A stretch of 64,000 nucleotides of DNA. It comes from Phragmites australis. Lineage: Eukaryota; Streptophyta; Magnoliopsida; Poales; Poaceae. Below are positions 49,721-61,948 of the stretch, piece after piece; the first letter of the stretch is position 1; the number at the start of each line of letters is the position of its first letter. The position numbers and the translations under genes were made by a program. The DNA is taken from NCBI RefSeq assembly GCF_958298935.1, contig NC_084921.1, positions 506,001-570,000 of the forward strand. The letters run 5' to 3'. The notes under the pieces were generated by a model. It made no database searches. It had not been told where the DNA came from and saw only the letters and a list, made by a program, of their open reading frames with translations.

Positions 49721-50602
49721 TATCAAGGGTTAGTTCCTGACAATGATTCCAGAGTGTACCAGTCAATGAACACGTGAACAACGCTTGCGGTGTTCGTGTG
49801 TTTGTGATGAACTCAAGAACACAAGGCTTATCCAGGTTCAGGCCTCCCGAAGGATAAAAAACCTACATCATGTGTATTTTTTATTAGTGTTTGTGAACTG
49901 GTTACAGATGAGTTTTCTCAACTCCTTCTTCTCCATCCCCATACAAACCGGATCATCCTCTCTTTATATACTAGAGAAGTGAAGAACTTACAAGTGGACC
50001 CCGTTTAGCAAACTCATGTCTGGCTAGACATTCTACTCTTAGATCATCATTATGGAGAATCGATTGAACCTAACTTGCTCTAAGGGCTCTGTGTGCCCAT
50101 CCCATCTGTGGAACGCTGCCGCACATGCCTCCCCCGATCGCCCGATCTGTCCCATCATCGTGCGCCGCAAGTTCGCCTGCCAAGTCCGCGAGTCTACTTG
50201 CAAAATCATCCACATGTCTAATCATTCTACAGATCCTGTCACATATGTCATGTGGTGCAATTTGGTCTGCAACACCCCACTCCGTAGCAATTAATGCTAC
50301 GGGACGGGACACTACCCATCTGTACCGGCCATGACTTTATCTGCTAGAGGAGGTGCCTCGGGAAGGACAAACACTTGAGTAGATATCAATGAATGCGTTC
50401 AGACATGTTAGGTATGGATCACATTATATCACAAGGAGGTTGGTCGCGCAAGCCTCGCGCTGGCTGTGCGAGCCAAGGGCTAGTCGCGTGATAGGCCAGT
50501 GTTCAAGAAATATCCCCTGCTGGTCGCCATATCGCTCATGGGGTCCGTTAGCCATGATGTCCCCTTACTCAATACTCCGATAATAGCCCCAATACTCCAA
50601 CA
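49721..50602 (-). repeat. 3' LTR of the Gypsy element
   Basis: Starts TATCAAGGGTTAGTTCCTGA on the + strand and ends AATACTCCAACA. A TATATAAAG promoter motif lies on the minus strand near 49964-49972. Compared with the 5'LTR it has about 20 extra bases near its right end (GATAATAGCCCCAATACTCC) that sit between two AATACTCC repeats. Confidence 0.9.
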
Positions 50603-51212
50603 AGATGCAACATAGAGCAAGAGCTCCTTGTCTGGTCGAGGTACGATCAGTACAGGAGGGGAGGAGAGGTATTTTTTTAGATCTTGGAGGGCAGTTTCCG
50701 CTTCTAGGGTCCACCAGAAGTGGTCGCTCTTCTTCAGGAGCTTGAAGAGTAGCATCTCCTTCTCTTCCAGCCTTAAGATGAACATGCTAAAAGTTTCCAC
50801 ACATCCTATTAGTTTCTAGACTTCTTTCAGCCGAGTCGGGGATTTTGATCCGGTCAATGACTCTAATCTTGTCAGGGTCTGCCTCTATTTCTCGATTGGA
50901 AATGATGAACCCAAGCAACTTCCCTGATGGGACTCCAAACATGCACTTCTCAGGGTTCAGCTTCATATGGTACTTCCAAAGGTTGTTGAACGTTTCCTGT
51001 AGATCCGTGACCAGGTCGTCCTTTGTTCTACTCTTTACGACCGCATTATCAACATACGCCTCGACGTTTCTACCGAGCTGTGGTTGAAGAATGAGCTGAA
51101 TACAACGCTGGTAGGTCGCACCTATGCTTTTTAAACCAAAAAATATTTTTACATAACAAAAGACCCTGAAGGGTGTCACAAAAGCAGTCTTCTCCTCATC
51201 TTCCCTATACAT
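50603..51212 (-). pseudogene. Gypsy reverse transcriptase and truncated RNase H
   Basis: The RT palm is visible as EKTAFVTPFRVFCYVKIFFG, GATYQRCIQ and EAYVDNAVVKSR, followed by KLNPEKCMFGVPSGKLLGF. The catalytic YVDD is YVDN here. A frameshift near 50800 leads to the RNase H start (DHFWWTLEAETALQDLKKYL, PDKELLLYVAS), which runs straight into the LTR. Upstream N-terminal RT pieces (about 51500-51220, FLDSRSGYHQ-like) carry stops. Confidence 0.85.
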
Positions 51213-52474
51213 GCTACTCTGGTGGTACCCCGAACGGGAATCTAAGAAGCTTAGATGATCGTTGCCAGTGGTTGAGTCAACAAAATGGTTGATCTAGAGT
51301 AGAGAGAATAGATCTTTCAGGCATACCTTATTGAGGTCAGTGAATTCGACATACATCCTTCACTTACCATTATATTTTCGGACCATGACTGTGTTAGCCA
51401 GCACTCTGAGTATTGTACTCCTCAGATGAAGCATGCTTCTAGGAGCTTATCGATCTCCTTACAAAGTACTTCCTTTCGGCCAGCTGTGAACCGACGCGCT
51501 TCTTGTTTGACTGGTCACGCATCAGGTCGCATTGATAATTTGTGCTCGATCATGTCCCTAGGGACTCTGGACATATCAGACGATCCATGAAAAGACGTAT
51601 GCGTTCGTCCGGAGGAAAATGATGAGCATGAGTTCCTATTTGGGATCCAGGCAGGCCTCTATCTGGACTGTCCTAGTTGGGTCAGAGACGTCGAGGCATA
51701 CTGCCTTGAGCCGCTCGTCCTGGCTGGCGAAACGTGAATCTTCGCTAGGCGACCACTAGGCGTAGTGTTCTCCAGCTGCGACCCAGGAGTTAGATCAACC
51801 ATGTCGAGGCTCCTCTTGTCACAGTGCAGGACCGTCTTTGCATTGTCAAAGATGGTGATGGCCCCGGTCAAACCAGGGATCTTGATCGCCCGATACCTGT
51901 AGTTGGCGATGGACATAAACTGGGCCATCGCTGGTCACCTCAGGATTGCATTATAAGCAGTCCCGAAGTCCGTCACATGAAGTAGGACATTTTTGGTCCT
52001 AAAGTTACTTGGTGAGCCAAAAGTGACGGACAACTCGACCTGCCCCAAGGGGTTAGCCGAAGAGCCCGGGGTAATCCTAAAGAAGGGGAGACGATTTCAA
52101 CGTGCTCCTTGGGATTTGCAGGGCGTACAACGCGTTGACGAAGAGGAGGTTGATAGAGCTCCCACTATTGATTAGTGCGCGACCCAGTCGAATGTTCTGA
52201 ATGGCGGGTTCGACCACAATAGGGTAGCGACCAGGTCGCTTGACACTTGTGGGGTGGTCGATCTGACTGAAGGTAAGGGGCACCTCTGACTTGTATATCC
52301 TATTCGAGGAATATGTTGTAGCGCCTTCGAAGATGTGGTGGACCATGCGATTGGCCTGCTGGTACCTCAGTGCTGACTGGTCAGGGTTGACCCTATCCTT
52401 ACCATCCTCATCATGCCTAGATTTACGCTCTCTGAGCTCCTTGTCGATGATGCCCCGCATGACCTTACACTCGG
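51213..52474 (-). pseudogene. Gypsy protease region
   Basis: Frame 52460-52077 includes RPGRYPIVVEPAIQNIRLGR then ALINSGSSINLLFVNAL. This is the retropepsin site, where family members normally read ALIDGGSSINLLF; the catalytic Asp is Asn here. Frame 51928-51659 (MAQFMSIANYRYRAIKIPG) is the linker before RT. Stops separate these parts. Confidence 0.8.
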
Positions 52475-53060
52475 TCAGATCGTGAGCATCGGTGTGGTGG
52501 ATCGGGCAGTAGCCACGACCTTTCTTCCCCTTTTTTTCCTCGAAGCGCTGACGCGGTTGGCCAGTCTACTCAACCACCATGATGTTGGACGGTCCTTCCT
52601 TGTGTTTATTCTGTTTTTTCTCCTTTGAGCCAACCCCTTTGGAGAAGGCGGGCTGGTTGGAGGTCGACCACGACCTAGCATCAATTTGGCGCTCTCGGGC
52701 CTTGGCAGCTTGTGCGTACTTGTCTGTGAGCTTGAAGAGCTCGGTAGTGTTCCGGATTTCCTTTGTGGCCAGCTTCTCGACCATCTTTTGGTCTCTGAAC
52801 CCTCTCTTGAATGGTATAACCACGGATTCACCTGTAATCCTTGGAATGGTATTTCGACGCTCGATGAAGCACCAGATGAAGTCTCGCAATGACTCAGCTT
52901 CTTGCTGCTTGACTTGGTACAAGTCATTTTCGACCCCAGGTCGGGCATAGATCCCCTTAAAGTTGGTGATAAACTGGTCACAAATCCTCCCAGAAGCGAA
53001 CCGACTCGCAGGGGAGGTTGATAAGCTAGAACCGGGCTGAACTGGTCAAGACGGTCGGGA
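52475..53060 (-). pseudogene. Gypsy gag
   Basis: Gag core motifs occur at 52922-52566: YQVKQQEAESLRDFIWCFIE, RNTIPRITGESVVIPFKRGF, ELFKLTDKYAQAAKARER. They are followed by a zinc-knuckle-like GYCPIHHTDAHDLTECKVMR (about 52510-52450). The gag and protease frames are interrupted, so no product is expected. The 53061-54234 part is the degenerate leader and gag N-terminus. Confidence 0.8.
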
Positions 53061-54234
53061 AGTAGTTGGCCATGACTTTCTTGTGGCTTCCCGCAGCCTG
53101 CACCATGGTAGTGTAGATCTGCAGGAACTCCTCAGAGTTGGTCGAGCCATCATACATTTCGACTAGAACCGACAAGAACTTGTCCGACCAGCGCACATCT
53201 TGCATCAGGGCTGATAGGGTGTTACACCCTGTTCTGTAATAGGGAGTTACCCGCAGATGGGCGATAGTACGTGCTCAGGGAGACAGACAACAGTCACGCT
53301 ATCCTAGGGATGGGATGGAGAAATCTGACATCTCACTACATGGGGAAGGCGGGTGGTAGGGTTGCTTGCCCTTTTCCCGCTCTTGCAGGGCGTGGTCCTC
53401 CTGCTCCCTGGTGGCCACCTAGCTCTAGATCACACCACGGAGGTCGCGTTGGTGCAGAGAATCACGCAAGTTAGAGGGTTGGTTGTCCCGACGTGGTAGG
53501 GGTCTGTGAGCGCTCCCTGTTACCAAGGGAAGACGAGATCTTTCCTACCATGGGGCCTACCACGGTAGGTACTTCAGGAACGGATGTGGTGTTTGCCTTC
53601 GCAGTTTGGTGTCGGGTGGTCTCAACCAGGAGGGCGAGGTCACACAACCATGATGCTACCGGTGAACCCTTTGGTAGTGCTACTGGTGTGTGGCTAAGAA
53701 TCATTTGCACGGTCTACAGATTCTGTGCAGGCACCATGGCCTCATAGTCGAGCTGCCGACCGCGAAATAGCGACATATCACTTGGGGAGCCCCCGGCATT
53801 TATGTGGTGTCACGACTTTGGTGACACCGACGCCAAGGACCGTGTCCTCTACGGCAACTCCTCTGGGCGACACTGTGGTGGTTGGGGCTGAGCCAGAGCA
53901 TCCTCGTGTTCGACGCCAGTCTAGTTCCCCTATAGGCACGTAGCATGGGGATCATCATCGGCACCCGAAACACGGGAGCCTCTGCTACCCCCCGTTGCAT
54001 GAACTATCATGCAAACTTCTCGTTGAGCCTCAAAACCTTCAGACTCCAATTCGGTGTCCCAATACCTAGAGCACATCGGGCTAATCTGAGTCGTACCCCT
54101 TAACAAACACCTCACGGTGATCAGGGTCCTCAGAATGGAACTTAGCGGTTGCAGTGGATCCGGTCATAGGTCACCCATCTAATCTCCAACGCTTACTGAA
54201 ACATTGAAACACGTCTCCTACCTAGCACGTCAAC

Positions 54235-55125
54235 TATCGAGGGTTAGTTCCTGACAATGATTCTGAGGTGTACCAGTTGATGGACGCGTGAACAACACTT
54301 GCGGTGTTCGTGTGTTTGTGATAAACTCAAGAACACATGGGTTATCCAGGTCCAAACCTCCTGAAGGATAACATCCCTACGTCATGTGTATTTTGTTATC
54401 AGTATTTGTGAACTGGTGACACATGAGTTTCCTCAACTCCTTCTTCTATGCCCCTTTACAAATCGGGTCATCCTCTCTTTATATATTAGAGAGATAGAGA
54501 ACTTACAAGTGAGTCTCGTTTAGCATACCCATTCCTGGCTAAATATTCTACTCTTGGATCATCATAATGGAGAATCGGGTGAACCCAACTTGCTTTGAGA
54601 GCTATGCATGCCCATCCCATCCGAGTAACGTAGCCGCACTTTCCTCCCCTGGTCGCCTGGCCTGTCCCATCGCTGTGTTATGCAAATTCATCTACCAAGC
54701 CATCCTATCCATGCGCTCCGCGAGTTTACCTGCAAAATTATCCAGTTGCCTGGTCGTTCTGCAGATTGTGCCCCATTTTTCACGTGGCGCAAGTCGGTCC
54801 GTAACACCCCACTCAGTAGCAATTATTGCTACGGGACGGGGGCACTGCCTATTTGTACCGACCATGACTTTTTTTCATTAGAGGAGGTACCTCGGAAAGA
54901 AAAACACTTAAGTAGATATCAATAAATATGTTTAGACATGTTAGGTATGGACGTTCCGTGACCAACAAGAGCTGGTCGTGGGATCACATTATATCAGAAG
55001 GAGACTGGTTACGCAACCTCGCGCTTGTCGTGCGATGGGCCAGAGTTCAAGAAATATCCCCTGTCGGTCGCCATATCCCTCGTGTGGCCCGTTAACCAGG
55101 ATGCCCCTTACTCAATACTCCTACA
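54235..55125 (-). repeat. 5' LTR of the Gypsy element
   Basis: Starts TATCGAGGGTTAGTTCCTGA and ends AATACTCCTACA on the + strand. It is similar to the 3'LTR along its length but with many substitutions and small indels, so the insertion is not recent. The minus-strand ATATATAAAG motif lies near 54477-54486. Confidence 0.9.
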
Positions 55126-55130
55126 TTTTC

Positions 55131-55310
55131 TTCTTAATTTCTTCAGTTATTTTCATTAATAAAATAGGCCCCATTCATTAATAAAATAAGCCCCATATCT
55201 ATACTCGGTAACGATGCGGGGAGGTAGGAGATGAGAGTGGATGGTAAAAAAGGATAAATTATTTAATTTAGATGGGACACGGAAACGAACACATGTTTTA
55301 TATAGTTTAC
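55131..55310. repeat. Dispersed repeat, copy 2, right part
   Basis: Continues 49720. It is similar to 47255-47390 of copy 1 (TTAATTTC/TTAATTAA, TTATTTTCATTAA, CTATACTCGGTAACGATG, GGGAGGTAGGAG, GGATAAATTATTTAATTT). Confidence 0.65.
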
Positions 55311-55332
55311 CTATAGAAAAATTATATATAGA

Positions 55333-55337
<5 letters not shown>

Positions 55338-55367
<30 letters not shown>
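55338..55367. repeat. (TA)n microsatellite, about 15 units
   Basis: Pure alternating TA run immediately after the dispersed repeat. Confidence 0.95.
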
Positions 55368-55370
<3 letters not shown>

Positions 55371-55833
55371 GGCCAGCAATCGGTATGTGACACATGCCAA
55401 AGTCGACTTACATGCATGGAATCAACCAGGCAGTAACAAAGTTGTTGGGTGCTGGAGAGATCTGAGATGAGCTGCTGCTTCGCAACATTTTTGTGTCCCT
55501 AGTGATGGTACAAGCTGTTCCCGTTGTTCATTGATTACTCAGCATAATTGAAGGGAAAAGAGTGAACCGGTGTATCACACATGTACATGTTGCCTAAAGC
55601 TTGTAGAGTCTCCAATCCTACAGGGTGGTGTTAGCTCTCCACTGACATGACATTGCACAACGCACAACTGGCACTGCTGGCTGTACATCACTGGACCGAG
55701 CCACCCCACTGCTCACCTGGTGTGTTGCCCACCGGCTTGGTCCCTTTCTGTTTACTTGCTATAACTGGGGCTGCAAATTTAGCCAAATCATAGTCATTCA
55801 CATGTATGTAGATACATACATCATCGGTCTATC

Positions 55834-57560
55834 GCTACACAAAAGGTATTATTACTATCTTAGAATGAATTTTAAATCCTATCATAAATTGTTATATGTT
55901 TCGTTTTTACAAAAATGTCTGTGATACCGAACTTGTTATAAATAATTTCATAATCGTATACAATACACTTACACACAGACGAAATTTCTAGATAATTGTA
56001 TATGTATGTAAAAGTCACATACGGTATTTGTTTAAACCTATTAGTTTTCTTAAAACCTATCTATGTTAGTTGTCACTGACAGATTTTTATAATAAAACCA
56101 TATATGTCTTCCTTTTCCTCTAGAAGCAAATTTACATATATGGAAAGGATCACACTAATACACACTTTATAATTCACAAATTAAACGTATTGACATATTA
56201 TCAGAACATCGATCACACATTGTTTAGAAAATAAAACATAAGCATTTATATATCATAAAATTTAAGAACATCACACATTGTTCAGAACACATAAACATAG
56301 TTACCTATACATCATTATTGGTCAATCGACGTTGTATTCCAAAATGATGAAATGATGGATATAATGGCGACGCTGTCTTCCAAAAAGACGAAAAGTGATC
56401 GATAAACTTGAGTTGATTGGCGTTATCTTTAAAAAATATCAGATGATATCTCATCCTTCTGTGTTTCAGCACAATGTCAATCCAATGATCATCTTCAATT
56501 AGCAGCTTGCAGTCATCTGAATCTGGCTGCACCTTGATCAATCTCACGTATTAGCTAGGAACAGACTGCTTTGCTACCAAACCGTTAGCCATGATTTAGC
56601 AATAAATGGGCATTCAAGCCTCTCTTGCAGTTGATGAAAATGTCTCTATTCTGACAAACATCAATTAAGAAATTTTCATTCAGTAGAACCGAATGGAAAA
56701 CGTGGTTGATGACGTACACAAGGTCGGTGGAGGGGGCCTTCACAGCAACGAAGAAGATGAAATCCACCAGACCGAAGTCGACGCCAAGTATTCACACCGT
56801 GGAAGCCGCCATAATGACAACCTCATCCTGCCACCTCTTAATTGCTGTGAATTGTGTCATTGCAAATCTACGATGGAAACAATATTTTACCATCATTTAC
56901 ATATATCAAAGGAATAAAAACATCGGTGCAGTGAAAGGAACCACGTGATACTCATCTCGGTGTAGTGAAAGGGATTTGGCCCCTAGCAGGATCTAGCTTT
57001 TCTGACGCGAATGGTGAGTGAAGACGCAAAACACTCATCGCTTCTCAATGCGGTAGAACATTTGGATATGATGAGTGAGGAAGAAGAACACTCTTCGTTA
57101 CTTTATATTGAGGAGAGACGAGGGGTAAATGTGTGATGCCAAAAGAGCATCGGGAGACAAGTGATTTGTGTGTATTGAAAGCTAAAAAAGTCAGGGGAGA
57201 TGGACGGTTAAATTTGAAAATATTTATGGATCTTTAAGTACATACGGTTATTTATAAAATCCATCGGTATCTATCGACTAGACACAAACAGATCTTACAA
57301 GAAACTGTTTGTGATAATATCATAGACAAATTTCTCTAGACACTGTGATAATACCACAGACGAACTTTTCTAAAAACCATATGTATCTGTATTGTAGAAA
57401 CAGATATATTTATAAAAATCGTCTGTGAGTTCAATCACACTTAGACGTCTAGCTTATTACAGACATATCTATCGCAGTAACTGTATAAAAATATTTAGTT
57501 TGTGAAAATTTAAAAATGATAATATAACATATCGTCTCTTTTCAATAATGTTATGGTAGT
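55834..57560. mobile_element. CACTA-like element (non-autonomous), limits uncertain
   Basis: The left end CGCTACACAAAAGGTATTATT resembles the CACTACAAAA start of CACTA elements. The reverse complement of the right end (TACTACCATAACATTATT) is a weak match. Both flanks contain repeated subterminal words such as CAGA(C/T).TTTTATAA, GTCTGTGATA and CTGTGATAATACCACAGACG, typical of grass CACTA elements. Two minus frames inside (56547-56305 with RMRYHLIFFKDNANQLKFID, and 56767-56585) look like pieces of one transposon-borne protein I cannot name. No 3-bp duplication was confirmed. Confidence 0.45.
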
Positions 57561-58150
57561 ACGAACTATATGTACTGGCTATGATATTAGCCTAGTAGGT
57601 GAAGCTTTTCTTTCTGATGCATCAGGTGTTTGGTACCACTGATGAACAAGATCCAGGCTTGATGGATCGGTCACTGTTGTATGAAACGCTGTGCCGGCGA
57701 GGAGGAAAGTGCCAAAGTTTCCTTCTGGGTGCTGTGTGATGTGAGAAGCTAGCTAGGGTACTGCATGCATGCTGTTGCTGTATGGGGATGGCCATGAGCT
57801 GATGGGCTACGCATGCAGCTAGCTGGGGGCCGGGAAAGGACTTGACATGAAATTGGAGGAGCAGGGTCAGGTCCAGGTTATATATCTATATCCGTGTCTA
57901 TTTTACCTGACGCTTCTGCTGAGCTATCACGCACTAACCACGGCCAGATCAGGTAAACGTGAAAGCAAGCATACATCAACACAGTATGACATGATATCAT
58001 GCACCGCATGTATGCCATCTCGTCTCTCCTTGTGTGGATCATTGTGCATGCACTGTGTATGAGACTGTTTGGCGCTTGCATGCATGGAAATGAATGGATG
58101 ATCGATCACAGTTCATGACATGGAGTGTGCAGGGCTGAAACCAATTTCGA
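57561..58150. other. Gene-free stretch
   Basis: Rich in TGCATGCA words (57765-57775, 57811-57815, 58075-58085). No coding or repeat structure could be supported. Confidence 0.45.
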
Positions 58151-58156
58151 CGATAA

Positions 58157-58416
58157 GAGCATCTAAGGGATGCTCACGAATGAGAGTTTTTTTTATAAAG
58201 GGTTTTTCGTTATTTTTAGCGTTTCAACGATTTTATTTTACGGTTTTTATCACGAAGAGATTTATAAGGTTATTCCTTCCATAATAGGATTCTCTCATTT
58301 CTCTTCACGAATCTCTTCAAAAAGAAGTTGTTAAAAATGAGAGAAAATAAAGAGAATAAAAACAGAAAGAGAAATAAAAATAGAAACGAAATAAAGAAAT
58401 ATATTTATGAATGCTC
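58157..58416. mobile_element. Harbinger/Tourist-like MITE, 260 bp
   Basis: Inverted ends GAGCATCT and GAGCATTC (reverse complement) are flanked by exact TAA duplications (58154-58156 and 58417-58419). The interior is AT-rich with no coding content, and GAGAG/CTCTC words near both ends can pair. Confidence 0.8.
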
Positions 58417-58719
58417 TAATGCATCAACTTTGATTGGTCATGATCCCATCCTATTATCCCATCCTTTTAGTACTCGCAATTATTTAATTTCCAATGTATT
58501 TCTTGTTCAGTAACCAAAGTGTTACTAGTAATAAGAGGATGGGGTAATGTTGACACTACTACTCACTGACGATGGGACGCGGTTTTCAACTTACCATGCC
58601 AAAGCCTGCTCGATCTGCTTTGGGATTTGTGCTTGCAAGGGAGTTCCATCATTCTCATACCTTATGAGACTCGATGCAGATTCCCTCGTGGTTGTAATTG
58701 GAGTTTGTTAGGAGTTTAA

Positions 58720-58958
58720 GGGCGTGTTTGGATTGAGCCTAGCTAATCCCGCTAATCCAGCTCGCCAAAAGTTTAGGGTAGGAATCGGTAGCATATGTTT
58801 CACTCGCAAATTGGTGAGAAAATGAACTAGCGTGGACACAGAAACATGAGCTATGCACAAGCTCCCTAACACATTGGCGTCAAACCCAGCAATGGCCTCA
58901 CGTGTATGGCGTGCCAAGTTTTGGCATTGCGCCTTGAGATGCTGAACCAAACGAGCCT
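58720..58958. mobile_element. Harbinger/Tourist-like MITE, 239 bp
   Basis: Left end GGGCGTGTTTGGATT and reverse-complemented right end AGGCTCGTTTGGTTC share G.GTTTGG. TAA occurs on both sides (58717-58719 and 58959-58961). The interior is non-coding. Confidence 0.7.
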
Positions 58959-58961
58959 TAA

Positions 58962-60285
58962 GTTTTGGGCTTCCACTAATTTATTTTTGAGAAATCAAAT
59001 TAAAATATGTCTTAATTTATTTATGATGTGTGGTAGATATTGATATTTATTTTGTTTGATGATTTTCGATTTTATATGAGTTTTAATGTGATTTGAACTG
59101 ATTTGAGATTTTATTTGAGTATATTGATTATGGACTAATTAGAATTAGAGTTGGAGATATGTGTTTGTTTGTACTATGGTGTGTAGATGATGGATGAAAC
59201 TTGGTGATTGTAGGACCGAGAATGACGACTAGAGGGAGTGAATAGGTGTCTCAACAAATTTCTTTCAAAATAGATGATCTTTTTCTATTTTGTCACCCAA
59301 CGTACCTCAAGAACAAAGCGCGACACAAAACACAGAAAAACAATGAAAACATAGAGCTCAATTCGGAAGATCCGTCTAGAACAGAATAGAAACTTAAAGA
59401 ATTCAAAAACAAAACTTGAAGATCCAATCAAAGTTGGATCTCATAGTTGGAATCGAACACTATGTCCCACAACAAACCAATCCATAACTCATCCCAGCAC
59501 AAAGTTTGGAACTTGAGAAGAAAGATTCAAAAATCAAAGATAAGGTCACCGGTTGAAGAAATCACAAAGTTGATGATCTAGAGGAAAGGGAGTTCAAGAC
59601 CCATGAGTATACACTCGTATGTGATTTTATGTATCTAGCAATAAGAAGAATGACTTCACACGGTGCTGAAAAACCAAAACAAAAATCACAACGAAATACC
59701 AACAACTTGCAAAGGAACCAATAGAGGGAAATTAGAAGGAAGGGAATTCAAACATATGCAAAAACATAAACTTCATTACTCAAAGAGGCTAGCCCTATTT
59801 TATGCGGATTACAAATATTTTTCACTCAAAACTCTCACATAATACATAGGCTAAACACTCATCCTTCTTATCCTCTAAAACCCTGGCACTAGCCTCTCAA
59901 ATGAGTGGCACAATAAGCTCAAGTGATTGGTTCAAACTCTTTCATAGCCCTACCTCTCAATTTATGGGTCTAGAAAACTTGATCCCTAAATTTCCTAACT
60001 TTTTCCCAAAATACTCCCTCTTGTAGTACACTCCTACTTACTACCGAGTGCGTTTTGGTCCATTTTCTATTCCATTCATTGGACGGCCGTGACGCTTTCA
60101 CGACTTAGCTTCGCCTCGACGCAAGCTTCTCCTCGACGCATGCTTCACGACGGTGCCACGTACTCCTCGAGTCCTCCTATGGTTTTGAGGCCAAACCGCG
60201 AAACCCTCTGCACGCTTATCAAAGCATGACTCGTCCATCGCCCTACCGTCCTTGTCCTCTCCATCGCCATCACCTTTTTTTTCCC
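58962..60285. other. Non-coding repeat-like region
   Basis: From about 59213 (GTAGGACCGAGAATGACGAC, GAGGGAGTGAATAGG) the sequence resembles a repeat common in grass intergenic DNA. No coding domain is seen. The 60080-60290 part is CG-rich and leads into the truncated gag. Confidence 0.4.
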
Positions 60286-60289
60286 GCTT

Positions 60290-60778
60290 GCCGCTTGGAC
60301 AACGGTGCTGTCGATCTGGAAGAACTCAACGGGGTCGATGGAACCGTCGTACTTCTCCGGTAGTTTGGGCTGGAACTTTGTGGGCTAGTTGGCCCGGCGG
60401 AGCTCGCCGGTGAACACTCGGCAGCCTGTGCCATATACCTCGGCGCCGGCTATGCCCCTAGGGGATGAACGCTGGCGTGCCGGGGAACCCCGGCGGTCGC
60501 GGGCCGACATAGAGGAGGCTTGGTCCTCCACCGCCTCAGCTTCGCGACGGGACTCCCAGCGGCGCTCGAGGGCTGGCGTCACCAAAGTTGATTTTGCGCC
60601 ATATCGGCCCTCGGCGTTGTCCGGATGCTGATCTTGCGGCCGAGACGATCGCTGCTTGCTGCGGGTTCGGCGGCCCGCCCGCGGCGGTCGTGGCCCTACT
60701 GGGCCCAGCTTCATTGTCCCCGATGCGAGGAGGCGTCGTATGAGCCGACTGTTGACGCCGCTGAGGACGAGCCGGAGC
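60290..60778 (-). pseudogene. Gypsy gag N-terminal part, truncated, interrupted by an insertion
   Basis: Minus-strand frame 60714-60385 is Arg/Pro-rich (disordered gag N-terminus). It ends in FTGELRRAN followed, after a stop, by PTKFQPKLPEKYDGSIDPVE (about 60384-60320). That is the conserved start of the retrotransposon gag core (F.P.LPEKYDGSI.P.EFLQIY). The gag is cut off near 60290. Its upstream end continues at 63388-63531, after the hAT-like insertion. Confidence 0.75.
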
Positions 60779-61948
60779 CAGGGTTAACCTTACCGACTGG
60801 AGCTCGGTTACCGAGCTCCGGCGGTAACCGAAAATTCGCGGTTACCGCGGTAACCGGTCAAAAATTCAAAAAAAAAACAGACAAAATTCATTTGGCAAAA
60901 TTTGAAATTTGGAGAAAAAAAATCGCGATTTTAGCTGTTCGGTAACCGGTCGGTTTGGACCAGTTACCGAGCGGTTTTTACGATTTATCAATCGGTTTTC
61001 TCGAATTTTCCGCATTGTCGATAACCGCTCTATTTTCTCGGTAACCGCTCGGTTTCTCGATTTATCGAGCGGCTTTCTCGATTTTCAATGAAGTTCAACA
61101 AAAAATCCAAAAAATATCTCAAGCTTGTAAAATCAATAACTAATTCATCTGAGCTTCAAATCAAGCAAAACAATTTTTTGGCTTCCTTGTGACATGATCT
61201 ACATGACAAAAGTATTTATACTCATAAAAAAGTTCAAAATTTTCTGTGAGAAATTGTATTTGTTAAACCAAGTTAAATGCATAGTTTACTCTTTGCTAAT
61301 CCAAAAATCATGAAACTAATTTTGTTAGTCTTCTTACATGATCCTATGTCTTTTAAAAATACATGAACTCATGCATTAATTATTGTAACATGCATGATTG
61401 TGTAAATGTGTTGGGACTTGATTAATTCATAACTGACCGATCACACCTCAAAAATTAGTGAAACCACTTTCATTAGCTTATTTATACTATGATTTACGTA
61501 GAAAAAATAATAGTAGACATGAAAAAGTTAATTATAATGTTGTTTCTTAACTTATTCACTTTATGCTTGTGAACTTTGTAAAACTCATAGAGAAATTAAT
61601 AAAACTCTAAATAAAGTGAAATCAATTTTAAAGATTCTCTTAAAATATGTTTTACACAAGAAAAATATGTTTTTGCATGTTACACTTTTCCTTAACATGA
61701 GTTAATAACTGAGCCGCACGCTTCAATTTTTTTCTTTTTTTTCAAACTTACTCCGTATAGAATATGATGCAAACGACATTATTTTTTTAAAAAAAAATTC
61801 ACAGAAGGTCTCATAATTGTGTCCAGTTGTTTTAAGATTTTTTTTGAATCTTTTTTTCGAATTTTTTTAATGCAAATTCGGTTACCATTCGGTTTCTGAA
61901 ACCGGACCGGACCGAGAAGGTCGGTAACCGCGATTTTTGGGCGGTTAC

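Larger units (their letters stand above)
49721..55125 (-). mobile_element. Ty3/Gypsy (Tat/RIRE2-like) retrotransposon lacking integrase, 5.4 kb
   Basis: LTRs lie at 49721-50602 and 54235-55125, and exact 5-bp duplications TTTTC at 49716-49720 and 55126-55130. On the minus strand the order is 5'LTR, primer-binding-like region GTTGACGTGCTAGGTAGG, gag, protease, reverse transcriptase, the beginning of RNase H, then directly the 3'LTR. Integrase and most of RNase H are missing, so the copy could only move with help. LTR outer ends read TGTAGGAG on the minus strand and close CGATA/TGATA rather than the usual ACA. Confidence 0.92.
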
